A DNA stretch of 52,736 bases from Bacteroides sp. (lineage in GTDB: Bacteria > Bacteroidota > Bacteroidia > Bacteroidales > Muribaculaceae): the NCBI GenBank assembly GCA_014801485.1, contig JAAVEC010000028.1, forward strand, positions 57,747 through 110,482, in the 5' to 3' direction. A program made the position numbers and the translations under genes. A model generated the notes under the pieces. That model did no database searches, was not told the DNA's origin, and saw only the letters and a list, made by a program, of their open reading frames with translations. Positions within the stretch are counted from its first letter, which is position 1, and every line of letters starts with the position of its first letter. Positions 18,343 to 27,921 of the stretch are shown one piece after another.

Positions 18343-19590
18343 ATGATTACGCGAATTCTGCGGATAACCAACCATCCCCTGACTAAACTCTCAAAAGATA
18401 TAAAGGAGAACTATGTTAGGGGCTTGGGGTGTGTTCTTCATGCGATTTCAAACAGCAGCCTCAATATGAGATTGCTGTTTGAACAATGGGGATATTCAAT
18501 TTTCGGAGCTGATGTATCTGCCTGGTTTCAGTCGGAAGACACCTCATACATCAAGAAGGCTATATCATTAAATCGGGATGGTCTTCATTTCTTCCGTCTC
18601 AAGCATCAGTTTTACTTTGATTGTTTTTATCTTACAGAGACTTTCGACTCATCACTATTAAATGAGTTGAATGAATATCTTGCAGAGTTCGGCAGTAATA
18701 TATTCACCCAAAAGGCGCTGAAACGCACTTACAATTTCTTTGCCGGCAAAACCGGAAGCCTAAATGTTGAAGAAAGTCTATTGAAGCATAGAAATGATAA
18801 TCGTGCTTTTGGCGAAAAATACGAAAATCGTGTACTCGTGGTGGCTACGGTTTCAGCGGGTAAATCAACACTGATCAATGCTCTTACAGGTTCTTACTTT
18901 AATAAAGTGAAGAACGGAGCATGCACGAGCTGCATTTGTAAGATTCATAATAAGCCGGTAGCGGATGGCATCACGTATAGGAAAGATAATGTATTGCATT
19001 ATGACGCCAATACAGAATCTCTATCGAGTGAGGATACGAGCGAGGCAGCGATGCATTTCGTGTCAAGTATAGGGGATCACCGAGTATGCCTGATTGACAC
19101 CCCGGGAGTTAATAATTCTCGTGATCACAACCATTTGATTATCACATCGGATGCTATAAAAGGGCAGAATTTTGATATGGTAATCTTCATATCGAATGGG
19201 CAGTATAATGGCACTAACGACGAGCGTCAACTTCTTAATCTTCTTTATACCAGTAATAAGAAACCAGTCCTTTTTGTGCTGAATCAGCTGGATTGCTTCA
19301 AAAATGGCGTGGATAATATTGCTAAAATGATTGCAGATTATCGAAAGGAACTCACTTCAATAGGGTTCGATTCTCCTAAAGTCTTTCCAGTATCGGCTCG
19401 GTACGCTTACCTGCTCAATACGGAAACATCATTAGATGAGGAAGAGCTGGAAGAACTGGAAGTGATACGCAAACGCTTCTCCAAACCATATTTCGATTTA
19501 AACAAATACATAGAATCTGAATCTGAACACGAATATCAGAAAACAGGCTTGAAAGCACTTGAAAACGAAATAATTAAACTACTCAAATAA
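18343..19590 (+). CDS. Short dynamin-family GTPase (first of a pair)
   Basis: A protein of 415 residues with an unrecognised 160-residue N-terminal part and a GTPase domain. G1 is ATVSAGKST (168-176), G3 is DTPG (252-255) and G4 is NQLD (314-317). After DTPG comes NNSRDHNH, a signature it shares with the larger GTPase that follows. The C-terminus stops soon after the G domain, so the long helical stalk of dynamins is missing, and it probably works as a partner of the second protein. G1 starts with Ala in place of the usual Gly. It is AT-richer than the core genes. Confidence 0.8.
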   Translation: MITRILRITNHPLTKLSKDIKENYVRGLGCVLHAISNSSLNMRLLFEQWGYSIFGADVSAWFQSEDTSYIKKAISLNRDGLHFFRLKHQFYFDCFYLTETFDSSLLNELNEYLAEFGSNIFTQKALKRTYNFFAGKTGSLNVEESLLKHRNDNRAFGEKYENRVLVVATVSAGKSTLINALTGSYFNKVKNGACTSCICKIHNKPVADGITYRKDNVLHYDANTESLSSEDTSEAAMHFVSSIGDHRVCLIDTPGVNNSRDHNHLIITSDAIKGQNFDMVIFISNGQYNGTNDERQLLNLLYTSNKKPVLFVLNQLDCFKNGVDNIAKMIADYRKELTSIGFDSPKVFPVSARYAYLLNTETSLDEEELEELEVIRKRFSKPYFDLNKYIESESEHEYQKTGLKALENEIIKLLK

Positions 19591-19604
19591 CCAAATACCA
19601 ACCA

Positions 19605-21938
19605 ATGAAAAATGTCCGAATCAAGTACAATCCGTATCTGAATACGACTCAGATCGAGGTTGACGGCAAGGCGCCAAAATCCGACAGCAAGTTGTCGGCA
19701 GCAAGCGCCCTGCGCCTGCAGGAGTGGATTGAGACATTGCCCGAGAAACTCATAGAGGAGTATCGCGACCATAATTTCAAAATCGAGTTCACAGGCACTC
19801 TTGCCGACTACAATGACGTAGTAGCAGCCATCAGTGCTTATGGCAATGAAATTAATGCCGAATGTATCCATCATGCCACACCCAATATTGATGAAGTAGA
19901 GGCTACCATCGATCAGATATTTGCCGAGATTAAGGCAAATGAACTTGTTCCAGAACTAAAGGCACCGGAAATCATTGAGGCTTTTGAGAAAGCCAAAGAC
20001 TCGAGTTTTGAAGTAAACGTTGTGGCCACCATGAGTTCCGGCAAGTCAACGCTCATAAACTCCATTCTTCAACAGCAGCTTATGCCGGCTAAGAATGAAG
20101 CCACAACAGCTACTATAGTAAAAATAATAGACACAGACAGTGATCATCTTACTGCGGTGGCCTATGACAAAAGTGGAAACAAGGTTGTTGAACTGGATAA
20201 CGTCGCGCTTGATGCAATGAGTGAAATCAATGATGATGAACGTGTTAGCGTTGTAGAACTTAGGGGTAAGATTCCTTTTGTGAAATCTACCGGCATGAGA
20301 CTATCAATTGTTGACACTCCCGGACCGAATAACTCTCGTGATAAGAGTCATCAGGAGAAGACTTATAGCATGATTGCCAATTCGGATAAGTCGTTGGTAT
20401 TGTTTGTAATGAATATGGAGCAAAACGGTACCGATGATGAAAATAACCTTCTTGATTATATTTGCCGTCAGATGGCTAAGGGTGGCAAGCAGAGTCGGGA
20501 ACGTTTCATTTTCGCGTTTAATAAAGTTGATAAACTAAAGTTAGGTCCTAAAGGAGAGGGCGAGGGCGTAGTACCTCATTATCTAAGTAAGGCTAAAAAT
20601 GATCTTGAAAAAAGAGGTATAAGTAATCCCAATCTCTTCCCTGTCGCCTCACTGCCTGCTCTCCAACTTCGAGTATTTGATGATGGGATTGATTTAGAAG
20701 ACGAAGAGGAATCAGACGATATCGCAGAGCTGAAGAGCTTCACGACAAGAAGTAGAAAATACCCGGAAATGCATCTGGAGAAATACTACGACTTCTCAAA
20801 TCTTCCGAATAGTGTTCGCAACACTATCGATACTCTTCTCGATGAAATCTCGAAAGAGAATGAGATGGAGGACAAGGCTTCCAGAAAATATTCCGAATCC
20901 GGAAGACAGATTACCGAAATCCATACCGGCATAGTGAACATCGAGCAGGCCATAAACATGTACGTGAACAAGTATGCCCGTACTCAGAAGGTTATGGACC
21001 TTGTTCAGGCTTTCAACGGCAAGCTCGAAGAAATGGCCACTATAGCCAAGGTGGAGGATGATATTGCCAAAAACAAGGAAAAAGCTGCGGAACTTGAGAA
21101 GCAGATTGCAACAATCAAGCAGAATATCGCTTCTGCCAACAAGGCCAAGAATCTGTCTCAGGAAATCGATAAAATCGATCTCACAGCCGATGCCAAAAAG
21201 GAACTAACCGCTTATATCAATAGTGTGAGAAACCAAATAAGCGGTATGATGTCCGGGCGAGATAGTGTATATCGAGCAGAAGCAGAAGCTATGGGTAGAG
21301 ATCTGGAGAAAAAATGTCGTGCAATCAATGCCCAGATCAACGTAGAACTGAAGAAGATTCTCGAAAAAGCCTACAAAACAACTCTTACAAAAATCATTGA
21401 CGAGTATAAGAAACACCTCGCGACTCTAAACATTGGAATCAACACTCAAGCACTTTCGTTTAATCCAATGAGCTTGGTATCCATGTCTCTGTCCAACCTC
21501 AACAATATAATTGAAGATAACACAACTGAAGAGGACGAGGGAGGTCTGGTTAGAAGAGAGGGCGGTTTCTTGCGAAAGGCCGGTTCGTTCCTTACTTTTG
21601 GCCTGATAGACGACTTTACTGAAGAATGGCAAGAAGACATACAGGAAAAAACTGATATGCGCAAGGTAACAAAAAAGTATCTGGAGCCGTTCCAAACAAA
21701 AGTCATGGGAGTAAGGGATTCTGCCCTCAACCACATCTCAAATGAGACTCTGCGTCTGAAAGACCATCTCAAAAAGGAGCTGGTGAAAATTGATGCCGCT
21801 CTCAATTCAAAGCTCGATGCGCTTTCTCAGACCGAGGCCAGCTCCAAAGCAACCGCTGTAGAGATTGCCAATAACGAGGCAAAACTCAGATGGCTCAAAG
21901 AAATCACCCAACGAGTAAGGGATATAATTGACTTCTGA
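19605..21938 (+). CDS. Large dynamin-family GTPase (second of a pair)
   Basis: A 777-residue protein. A 130-residue N-terminal domain precedes a dynamin-type G domain: G1 ATMSSGKST (141-149), G2 TTAT (167-170), G3 DTPG (237-240), G4 NKVD (306-309). Behind it are long helices with a coiled coil (KVEDDIAKNKEKAAELEKQIATIKQ is part of it), a short hydrophobic Gly/Phe patch (GGFLRKAGSFLTFGLIDDF) that may touch membrane, and a final coiled coil. This is a full stalk-bearing bacterial dynamin-like protein. Paired bacterial dynamins act on membranes and some, such as the LeoA-type Eleos system, defend against phage; which applies here is unknown. Confidence 0.85.
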   Translation: MKNVRIKYNPYLNTTQIEVDGKAPKSDSKLSAASALRLQEWIETLPEKLIEEYRDHNFKIEFTGTLADYNDVVAAISAYGNEINAECIHHATPNIDEVEATIDQIFAEIKANELVPELKAPEIIEAFEKAKDSSFEVNVVATMSSGKSTLINSILQQQLMPAKNEATTATIVKIIDTDSDHLTAVAYDKSGNKVVELDNVALDAMSEINDDERVSVVELRGKIPFVKSTGMRLSIVDTPGPNNSRDKSHQEKTYSMIANSDKSLVLFVMNMEQNGTDDENNLLDYICRQMAKGGKQSRERFIFAFNKVDKLKLGPKGEGEGVVPHYLSKAKNDLEKRGISNPNLFPVASLPALQLRVFDDGIDLEDEEESDDIAELKSFTTRSRKYPEMHLEKYYDFSNLPNSVRNTIDTLLDEISKENEMEDKASRKYSESGRQITEIHTGIVNIEQAINMYVNKYARTQKVMDLVQAFNGKLEEMATIAKVEDDIAKNKEKAAELEKQIATIKQNIASANKAKNLSQEIDKIDLTADAKKELTAYINSVRNQISGMMSGRDSVYRAEAEAMGRDLEKKCRAINAQINVELKKILEKAYKTTLTKIIDEYKKHLATLNIGINTQALSFNPMSLVSMSLSNLNNIIEDNTTEEDEGGLVRREGGFLRKAGSFLTFGLIDDFTEEWQEDIQEKTDMRKVTKKYLEPFQTKVMGVRDSALNHISNETLRLKDHLKKELVKIDAALNSKLDALSQTEASSKATAVEIANNEAKLRWLKEITQRVRDIIDF

Positions 21939-21940
21939 CG

Positions 21941-22459
21941 ATGGAAAAGGAATTTAAACAAATGGTTGATACGGGCGATATGACAGGTACCCGTATCAGC
22001 CTCTCCAACGAAATGATGCTCGATCCCAGGGGTGAAAGCTTCAAGGAGATGAAAGCCTATGCGGAAACGGCTTTACCAAATCTATACGAACCGCACGATG
22101 GGGGCGCTCTCGATAAAAACCATGATAACTGGACAAAGGAGCTGCTATTTGCTACAAAAAATGATCTGGACGATAATTTCTCGAAAGAGCGCCTCGAATA
22201 TTATTACGAACTGGCCAAGAGCGTGCTGCGAGATAAAGCCGATTCGCTTGACGAAAAGGAACGAAAGTCCAATTCTCGATCGCAAGAAAATGGTACTGCC
22301 AAAAACACTCCGAATCCTCTTTACTTGGGCTTGGCAGTAGGTGGACTACTTGTTGGTGGTACCGGACTACTTGTGGGCAGAATCGTAGTCGCAGCCGCCG
22401 GCCTCGCTGCAGCTGCAATTGGCGGTAGTGTTCTATATAAAAAACAAAACAACAAATGA
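21941..22459 (+). CDS. Hypothetical protein with C-terminal glycine-rich hydrophobic hairpin
   Basis: A protein of 172 residues starting two bases after the large dynamin. The first 125 residues are soluble, helical and charged; the last 45 form two hydrophobic segments rich in Gly and Ala (LYLGLAVGGLLVGG and IVVAAAGLAAAAIGGSVLY) ending in KKQNNK. This looks like a tail anchor with a cytoplasmic domain. No family recognised. It overlaps the next start by four bases, so all these genes are probably made together. Confidence 0.72.
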   Translation: MEKEFKQMVDTGDMTGTRISLSNEMMLDPRGESFKEMKAYAETALPNLYEPHDGGALDKNHDNWTKELLFATKNDLDDNFSKERLEYYYELAKSVLRDKADSLDEKERKSNSRSQENGTAKNTPNPLYLGLAVGGLLVGGTGLLVGRIVVAAAGLAAAAIGGSVLYKKQNNK

Positions 22460-22803
22460 GCATCAAGAACAAAAATACAATACAATCAGCAACTAAAGTC
22501 GCGAGCACGTGTGATGGACACACCGAGGTATTTAGCGAAACTTTAACCACAGGAAGTACTTCGTCTGAATCGACGTCTTGCAGCTTCTCTACAACTTCTA
22601 AGTCTGAATATGAAAGCATGAGCGATGGCAAATCTAAAGGTATAAACGAATCGCACAGCACTACTATAGAAGTGGAAGAAACCGTTACACGTTGCTACTC
22701 AAAAACTGAGTCCATAGCGTCACCCCGAAGCGCCGGTAAAAGTGAAACCACCACTTTCTCTGATACAATCACAGAAACAAGCACAAATCATAGCAACCAA
22801 TGA
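22456..22803 (+). CDS. Serine/threonine-rich low-complexity protein
   Basis: A protein of 115 residues, a large share of them Ser or Thr, with Glu and Lys between (for example STSSESTSCSFSTTSKSEYES). No hydrophobic segment. Its composition closely resembles the two Ser/Thr-rich blocks inside the ATPase encoded next (SESTSESQSRTHTKSES and HTESFTETTGQTSTIGE). It overlaps the genes on both sides by four bases, which supports it being a real coding unit. It may be a flexible partner that interleaves with the ATPase repeats; this is inference. Confidence 0.68.
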   Translation: MSIKNKNTIQSATKVASTCDGHTEVFSETLTTGSTSSESTSCSFSTTSKSEYESMSDGKSKGINESHSTTIEVEETVTRCYSKTESIASPRSAGKSETTTFSDTITETSTNHSNQ

Positions 22804-25800
22804 GCTCGATATGGGATAGAAATGAGCCTATTGCGGGAGAGCCGCAAAAAGGACAGCTTGTGCCGGACAATCCAGCCCGTGATTTGCCCAAATACAAGGA
22901 ACCGGAGACCGTGGCCCCGCTGATGAATATTGATTCGCGGCTCTTCGGTGCAAATCAGGCATTGACATTGGTGGACAACGTGGTGCTGAAAAAATACCTC
23001 ACCAAACTCTCCAATATGAGCATAGAGCCGATGGGTGAGGATTGGAATCTCGAAGACGCTTTGAAGGAGGTAATCATCTTCAAGGTCAATAAGATGGTCT
23101 ACGAGAAAGATGAGTATGCTACAGAGAAATTCAACAGCATCATCAGCGCCATGACCTACATTAGCGGGTCGGTGTTTATGATTGTGGACGGACATAAAGA
23201 TAAGACCGATTTTTATCTGGGCGTAAAACTGGATTCCACAACCGACAAATCTGTCAACTCATACTCCGACACCCTTAAGCGTGCCCTTATGGGACAATTT
23301 CCGGGTGCAGAAATCACGGATATATCGGAGGTTGGAGTAGGCGAAAAAACTTCTCGGCAGGCACAGTTAATTGCCGATATTAAAGAGGAGGTAAAGACCA
23401 TCAGTATATGTTCCGGCGTGCCGGCTATCAAGAACAGCAAGGGTGAATATACGAATGCTACTTTTGTGCAGGGTATCGAAAAATTTGCCTCGGCTATGGC
23501 TGGAAAGCGATACACAGCTATCATCCTTGCCACAAATGTTCCGGATGCTGAAATTGCCAAACTAAGATTGGGATATGAAAACATCTACTCTCAGTTGTCG
23601 GCAGCATCTACTCATCAACTCGCCTATTCTACCAACGAATCTCTCGCAAATGCCGTGAGCAGGAGCAACGGTATTTCGGATGCGGTGGGCACAACAGACA
23701 CAACCGGAGAAAGTACATCAGAATCTCAATCACGAACCCACACAAAATCAGAATCTCACGCACACACCGAAGGAGAATCTAAAGAAAACTTCTGGGGAAA
23801 AGCTGCACACTTTTCCGAATCTCTCATAACTGCAGGTGCAATTCTCTCAGCTACACCATTGGGTGTACCAATGATGGTAGCCGGAGCGGTGGCCGGTATC
23901 GGTGGTATGATTGGTGCAAAGCAGCTAAGCAAAAGCGACACACACACAATCTCTGATTCCGACAGCGAGACCAATGGCATAACCAATACCATAAACAAAG
24001 CGCATGCGGATACTAAAACCCATACAGAAAGTTTTACGGAAACCACCGGTCAAACTTCAACCATTGGGGAAACCAAGAATTTCACTCTAACCATTCAGGA
24101 TAAGCACGTTCAGGAGATTCTTAAAAGAATCGATAAACAGCTGGAAAGAATGGCCGTATCGGAAAGCACGGGACTGTGGGCCACTTGCGCCTATTTCCTG
24201 TCGTACGGAGAAGATCGGGCTTCCGCCGAATCCGGTGCGTCTATCTATCGTTCTATAGTGCAAGGAGAACAATCCGGAGTGGAGCAATCGGCAATTAATA
24301 CATGGTACTTCGCACAATCCGATTCCAATTTCGCGAATCTTACAAAGTACCTGTGCAGCCTGTCGCATCCGGTCTTCTCCTTCAGGCAGAACCAAATGTT
24401 AAATACTATATCTCTGCCTCCTACCAATATGCTTAGCAGCAAGGAAGTGGCCATCGCACTTGCCTTACCACGCAAAAGCGTGCCGGGATTTCCGGTGGTT
24501 GAACACACTTCATTGGGCAAGGAAGTGGTGAGATTGGGTACAATAAAATCCGACCGGCCCTATGCTCCGTTTGAGCTCGGTTGCATATTCGATCAGGGAA
24601 TCGCCCGAAAATACAATAAGGTATTCCTTGACAAAAACAGTCTCACTCAACACACTTTCGTAACCGGTTCCACCGGCTGCGGAAAGAGCGAGACTGTGTA
24701 TAAACTCATCGATAGCATACGTGAAGCCGATGTAAAGTTCCTGATAATTGAGCCGGCAAAAGGTGAGTATAAAAAAGTTTTCGGTACGGAGCACGTGTAT
24801 GGCACAAATCCATTGACTTCCAATCTGCTTAAAATAAATCCTTTCAAATTTACCGAAGGAGTGCACGTACTTGAACATGCCGACCGTCTGATAGAAATAT
24901 TCAACGTGTGCTGGCCAATGTATGCGGCCATGCCGGCTGTGCTCAAGGAAGCCGTGCTTAATGCCTACGAAGATTGCGGATGGGACTTGATAAAGTCCGT
25001 CAACAAGTATTCGAGCCAAATCTTCCCTACGTTCTCAGACCTTATCTGGGAGCTGGAGACGGTGATAGAACTCTCTGAATACTCCGAAGAAGTAAAAAGC
25101 AATTACAAAGGTTCACTGGTGACTCGTGTTAAGTCTCTTGCCAACGGCATAAATGGCGAGATATTCTCAGGACAAGAAATCGGAGATGCGAAGCTTTTCG
25201 ACGAAAACGTGATAGTGGATATAAGCCGTATTGGCTCGCAGGAAACCAAGGCTCTGATTATGGGCGTACTTATAATGCGTCTTAATGAATACAGAGCCAA
25301 CAGCGGCATTAAATCAAACAGCGAACTGCGTCACGTCACTATTCTCGAAGAAGCTCATAATCTCCTGAAGCGTTGCTCGCAGGAGCAAACAGCCGAAGGG
25401 AGCAATATCGCAGGCAAATCGGTGGAGATGATATCCAATGCTATAGCTGAAATGCGTACTTATGGCGAAGGGTTCATTATCGTAGATCAATCTCCGGGGG
25501 CTGTGGATATATCCGCAATCCGCAACACCAATACGAAAATCATAATGCGCCTGCCCGAAGAGTCGGACCGCAAGGTAGCCGGAAAATCGGCTGCCATGAA
25601 GGATTGCCAGATTGACGAGATTGCCAAGCTACCTACCGGTGTTGCCGTTGTATATCAGAACGATTGGGAAGAACCGGTACTGTGTCAAATCGAAAAATAC
25701 TCCGGTTCCCGTCATGAGTACGAGTTCAAGGAAGACGTTTCCGAGATTTTCGACATCAATACGCTGGTTGTAGAAATCTTGAAATTCATGTTCCAGACGA

Positions 25801-26207
25801 AAGTTTCACAACCCCTGGATTTCGATCTTGAAGTCATTAAAGACCACATCTCAAGTTCGGCACTTCCTACGTATGTGAAAATCAACGTGCTTGAAGCAGT
25901 GCAGGAGTATGAGAAAAACGGTAAAGCAGCCATCTGGGATAACAATGAATTCGTGAAATTCTCGTGGGTAATATCCGGACTCTTCGGTATTAAACAGCGT
26001 GTGGCCAAGATTGTAAAAACGAAGTCGGGCTTCGAGGAGTTAACATCCGGACTTAAAGCCGTAATACACGATACAATGAACGACATCCCTAAGGAATTGG
26101 ATATGCCGATAATCCAGAGCCTGCTGCGCGATTATTCGACAAGAGATGAAGTAAGTCTCAGGAAATACAGCGATTGGCTTAAAGCAGCACGAAATCTCAA
26201 GAATTAA
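22800..26207 (+). CDS. HerA/FtsK-like ATPase with Ser/Thr-rich blocks and hydrophobic segment
   Basis: A protein of 1135 residues. Residues 1-295 form an unrecognised domain. Ser/Thr/His-rich blocks (about 298-328 and 378-425) flank a hydrophobic Gly-rich segment (341-374, GVPMMVAGAVAGIGGMIGA). After a helical linker the ATPase begins near 590: P-loop VTGSTGCGKSE (621-631), Walker B VTILEEAHNLL (846-856), and FIIVDQSPGAVDISA (892-906) as in HerA/VirB4-type motors. A helical C-terminal 170 residues follow. This class pumps DNA or protein through rings. Membrane contact and operon partners suggest a transport or defence machine. Confidence 0.82.
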   Translation: MSSIWDRNEPIAGEPQKGQLVPDNPARDLPKYKEPETVAPLMNIDSRLFGANQALTLVDNVVLKKYLTKLSNMSIEPMGEDWNLEDALKEVIIFKVNKMVYEKDEYATEKFNSIISAMTYISGSVFMIVDGHKDKTDFYLGVKLDSTTDKSVNSYSDTLKRALMGQFPGAEITDISEVGVGEKTSRQAQLIADIKEEVKTISICSGVPAIKNSKGEYTNATFVQGIEKFASAMAGKRYTAIILATNVPDAEIAKLRLGYENIYSQLSAASTHQLAYSTNESLANAVSRSNGISDAVGTTDTTGESTSESQSRTHTKSESHAHTEGESKENFWGKAAHFSESLITAGAILSATPLGVPMMVAGAVAGIGGMIGAKQLSKSDTHTISDSDSETNGITNTINKAHADTKTHTESFTETTGQTSTIGETKNFTLTIQDKHVQEILKRIDKQLERMAVSESTGLWATCAYFLSYGEDRASAESGASIYRSIVQGEQSGVEQSAINTWYFAQSDSNFANLTKYLCSLSHPVFSFRQNQMLNTISLPPTNMLSSKEVAIALALPRKSVPGFPVVEHTSLGKEVVRLGTIKSDRPYAPFELGCIFDQGIARKYNKVFLDKNSLTQHTFVTGSTGCGKSETVYKLIDSIREADVKFLIIEPAKGEYKKVFGTEHVYGTNPLTSNLLKINPFKFTEGVHVLEHADRLIEIFNVCWPMYAAMPAVLKEAVLNAYEDCGWDLIKSVNKYSSQIFPTFSDLIWELETVIELSEYSEEVKSNYKGSLVTRVKSLANGINGEIFSGQEIGDAKLFDENVIVDISRIGSQETKALIMGVLIMRLNEYRANSGIKSNSELRHVTILEEAHNLLKRCSQEQTAEGSNIAGKSVEMISNAIAEMRTYGEGFIIVDQSPGAVDISAIRNTNTKIIMRLPEESDRKVAGKSAAMKDCQIDEIAKLPTGVAVVYQNDWEEPVLCQIEKYSGSRHEYEFKEDVSEIFDINTLVVEILKFMFQTKVSQPLDFDLEVIKDHISSSALPTYVKINVLEAVQEYEKNGKAAIWDNNEFVKFSWVISGLFGIKQRVAKIVKTKSGFEELTSGLKAVIHDTMNDIPKELDMPIIQSLLRDYSTRDEVSLRKYSDWLKAARNLKN

Positions 26208-26218
26208 CAACACTTCAA

Positions 26219-26250
26219 ATGGCCGTGTGAGGTGTTCTTCACACGGCCAT
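26219..26250 (+). terminator. Hairpin between the ATPase gene and the toxin cassettes
   Basis: A perfect 12-bp stem (ATGGCCGTGTGA, 26219-26230) with an 8-nt loop, 11 bases after the ATPase stop. There is no strong T-tract, so it may be a leaky terminator or mRNA-stabilising structure that lowers expression of the downstream cassettes. Confidence 0.65.
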
Positions 26251-26271
26251 TAATCATAAAAGTATTAGAAT

Positions 26272-26973
26272 ATGGATGAATTAGGCCAGGTTCTCAAAGA
26301 AATAAAAGAAGCTACTAATGGAGAAAACTCCATGCTGAAACCGCTTGAAAAAGACTTGGATTCTCCTATAGGCTTGGACCGAGATCCGATGATGGAGTGT
26401 GTAGAAACGCCCAATGAAAATGTCAGTAATGACCTGCTCCCGGAAGAAGAGTTAAACCGCCCTATATCAGATAATATAGAACCAGAGGATAAGGGACTAT
26501 CTGAAGAAGTAAAAGCGGAAATAATCGAAAATACAGACTGGAGTGAAGCTACTATTGATTCAATAAAGTCGGATAAAGAGGCTGCAGTTTACTTAGAAGC
26601 AAATCTTAAGGAAGTAAACGGCAACCTTGAACGTACAGATATAGATTGGGACGCAAAAATACCGGAAGACAAAATTGACCGTATGCGCTCGCTGTATGGT
26701 GATGAGGTTGCTGATAAATGGGCTAATAAAACCAACTTAGACCTTATTAAAGATGGGAAAGCACCTTATGGACGCGATGGAGAACGCATAAATTTGCATC
26801 ACATAGGTCAAAAGACGGATAGCCCCTTGGCGGAATTGACTGATTCTGAGCATAAGCAGTACGATGCAGTTCTTCATGATAAAACTAAGACCTCTGAGAT
26901 TGAACGCCCTGTGTTCAAATCAGAACGTTGCCAATATTGGAAGGCCCGCTATGAATCTCTAAAAAATAATTAG
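26272..26973 (+). CDS. LHH-type HNH/Endo VII nuclease, candidate toxin
   Basis: A protein of 233 residues. The first 120 are acidic and low in hydrophobic content (DELGQVLKEIKEATNG ... EEVKAEIIENTDWSEATIDS). The C-terminal half carries YGRDGERINLHHIGQK and then SPLAELTDSEH, the signature of the LHH family in the HNH/Endo VII nuclease superfamily, known as toxin domains of polymorphic toxins. It likely cuts DNA or RNA with a bound metal. There is no signal peptide, Rhs or VgrG domain, so any delivery must use another route, perhaps the machinery upstream. The small gene that follows is the candidate antidote. Confidence 0.78.
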   Translation: MDELGQVLKEIKEATNGENSMLKPLEKDLDSPIGLDRDPMMECVETPNENVSNDLLPEEELNRPISDNIEPEDKGLSEEVKAEIIENTDWSEATIDSIKSDKEAAVYLEANLKEVNGNLERTDIDWDAKIPEDKIDRMRSLYGDEVADKWANKTNLDLIKDGKAPYGRDGERINLHHIGQKTDSPLAELTDSEHKQYDAVLHDKTKTSEIERPVFKSERCQYWKARYESLKNN

Positions 26974-26977
26974 TTCT

Positions 26978-27244
26978 ATGTCAACATTTTTTCTAACTGC
27001 TAAGCACGACATGCACATCGCCCATGGTAATGACATAAAAAAAGGCGATAAATTTGAAGTATATGTAGGCAAGCCGTTTATTAATTCTGCTAATATCTTC
27101 AACAATCCCGAATCACGAGCCAGTATTATCAGGCAACTCAGTAATCGCGATATCGACCTTGTGGCAAATCGCAAAGAATATTTTCTAAGTGGAGGCCATT
27201 TTCAGGTGGAAGAACGTAGAAATGTGATTGGTAATCATTTTTAG
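26978..27244 (+). CDS. Small hypothetical protein, candidate immunity protein of the LHH nuclease
   Basis: A protein of 88 residues, four bases behind the LHH nuclease gene. Mixed alpha/beta composition (FEVYVGKPFINSANIFNNPESRASIIRQLSNRDIDLVANRKEYF). No recognised family. Immunity function is inferred only from position and size. Confidence 0.55.
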   Translation: MSTFFLTAKHDMHIAHGNDIKKGDKFEVYVGKPFINSANIFNNPESRASIIRQLSNRDIDLVANRKEYFLSGGHFQVEERRNVIGNHF

Positions 27245-27254
27245 ACGGTGTTAT

Positions 27255-27914
27255 ATGCTTGGATTTGAACACATAGACAAATCTAAAGAATGTCTCCTTA
27301 AAAGTGTGGATAGCTTCAATCTACTACATAAGATTGAAGAATCGGAACTGAATACTCCGCTCGAAACTCCAAAAGTCAGTCAAAAGATTGAGGGAATTCA
27401 AAAAGCGCCTGAAGACTCTGTGCAGATCAGTGAGATAAGCGATTGTCTTTCTGGCTTCCACGAATTGAATTTCGAGAATTGGGTAAATTTGTCGCCATCA
27501 GAACGGATGCATATTCTTCAAGACGCCGAGAACAAGATTGCTGAAATTTCTCATCGATTTCCTTGCTCTATAAAAGTAAGCGACATGCCGCTGGGAGAAT
27601 ATGGAAACTACTACTCAGATGATAAGTCTATAACCTTGAATGCCCGTTATGTAAATGCTACCGATTTCAACAGTTATAAAGAAACCTTAGATACTTTAGT
27701 GCACGAAGGACGGCACGCATATCAAGATTATAATATTAATGAAAATCCGGTTCACCCTCGCAGTGGAGAAGTTACAAACTGGAAATGGAATGAATTTGAA
27801 ATAGGCTACCAAAATGCAGAATTAAGCGGTTTTGAAGCCTATGCAATGCAACCTGTCGAAGCAGATGCAAGAGCTTTTGCTGAAGATGTGCTTTGCGCTT
27901 TTTTAAAAAGATAA
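27255..27914 (+). CDS. Zincin-type metallopeptidase domain protein, candidate effector
   Basis: A protein of 219 residues. The ATG at 27255 is chosen; an upstream in-frame start would overlap the previous gene. The N-terminal 75 residues are variable and charged. The C-terminal domain carries TLVHEGRHAYQDYN, an HExxH-type zinc site with E as catalytic base, and a later PVEADARAFAEDV whose first E could be the third zinc ligand. Zincin domains are known toxin modules in polymorphic toxin systems. A housekeeping protease is less likely given the context. Confidence 0.65.
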   Translation: MLGFEHIDKSKECLLKSVDSFNLLHKIEESELNTPLETPKVSQKIEGIQKAPEDSVQISEISDCLSGFHELNFENWVNLSPSERMHILQDAENKIAEISHRFPCSIKVSDMPLGEYGNYYSDDKSITLNARYVNATDFNSYKETLDTLVHEGRHAYQDYNINENPVHPRSGEVTNWKWNEFEIGYQNAELSGFEAYAMQPVEADARAFAEDVLCAFLKR

Positions 27915-27921
27915 CCTGAAT

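Noticed and set aside
18343-26207. Type VI or type VII secretion genes in the island
   Set aside because: No TssB/C, VgrG, Hcp, ClpV, WXG100 or EssC-type triple ATPase is present; only one HerA-like ATPase domain is seen.
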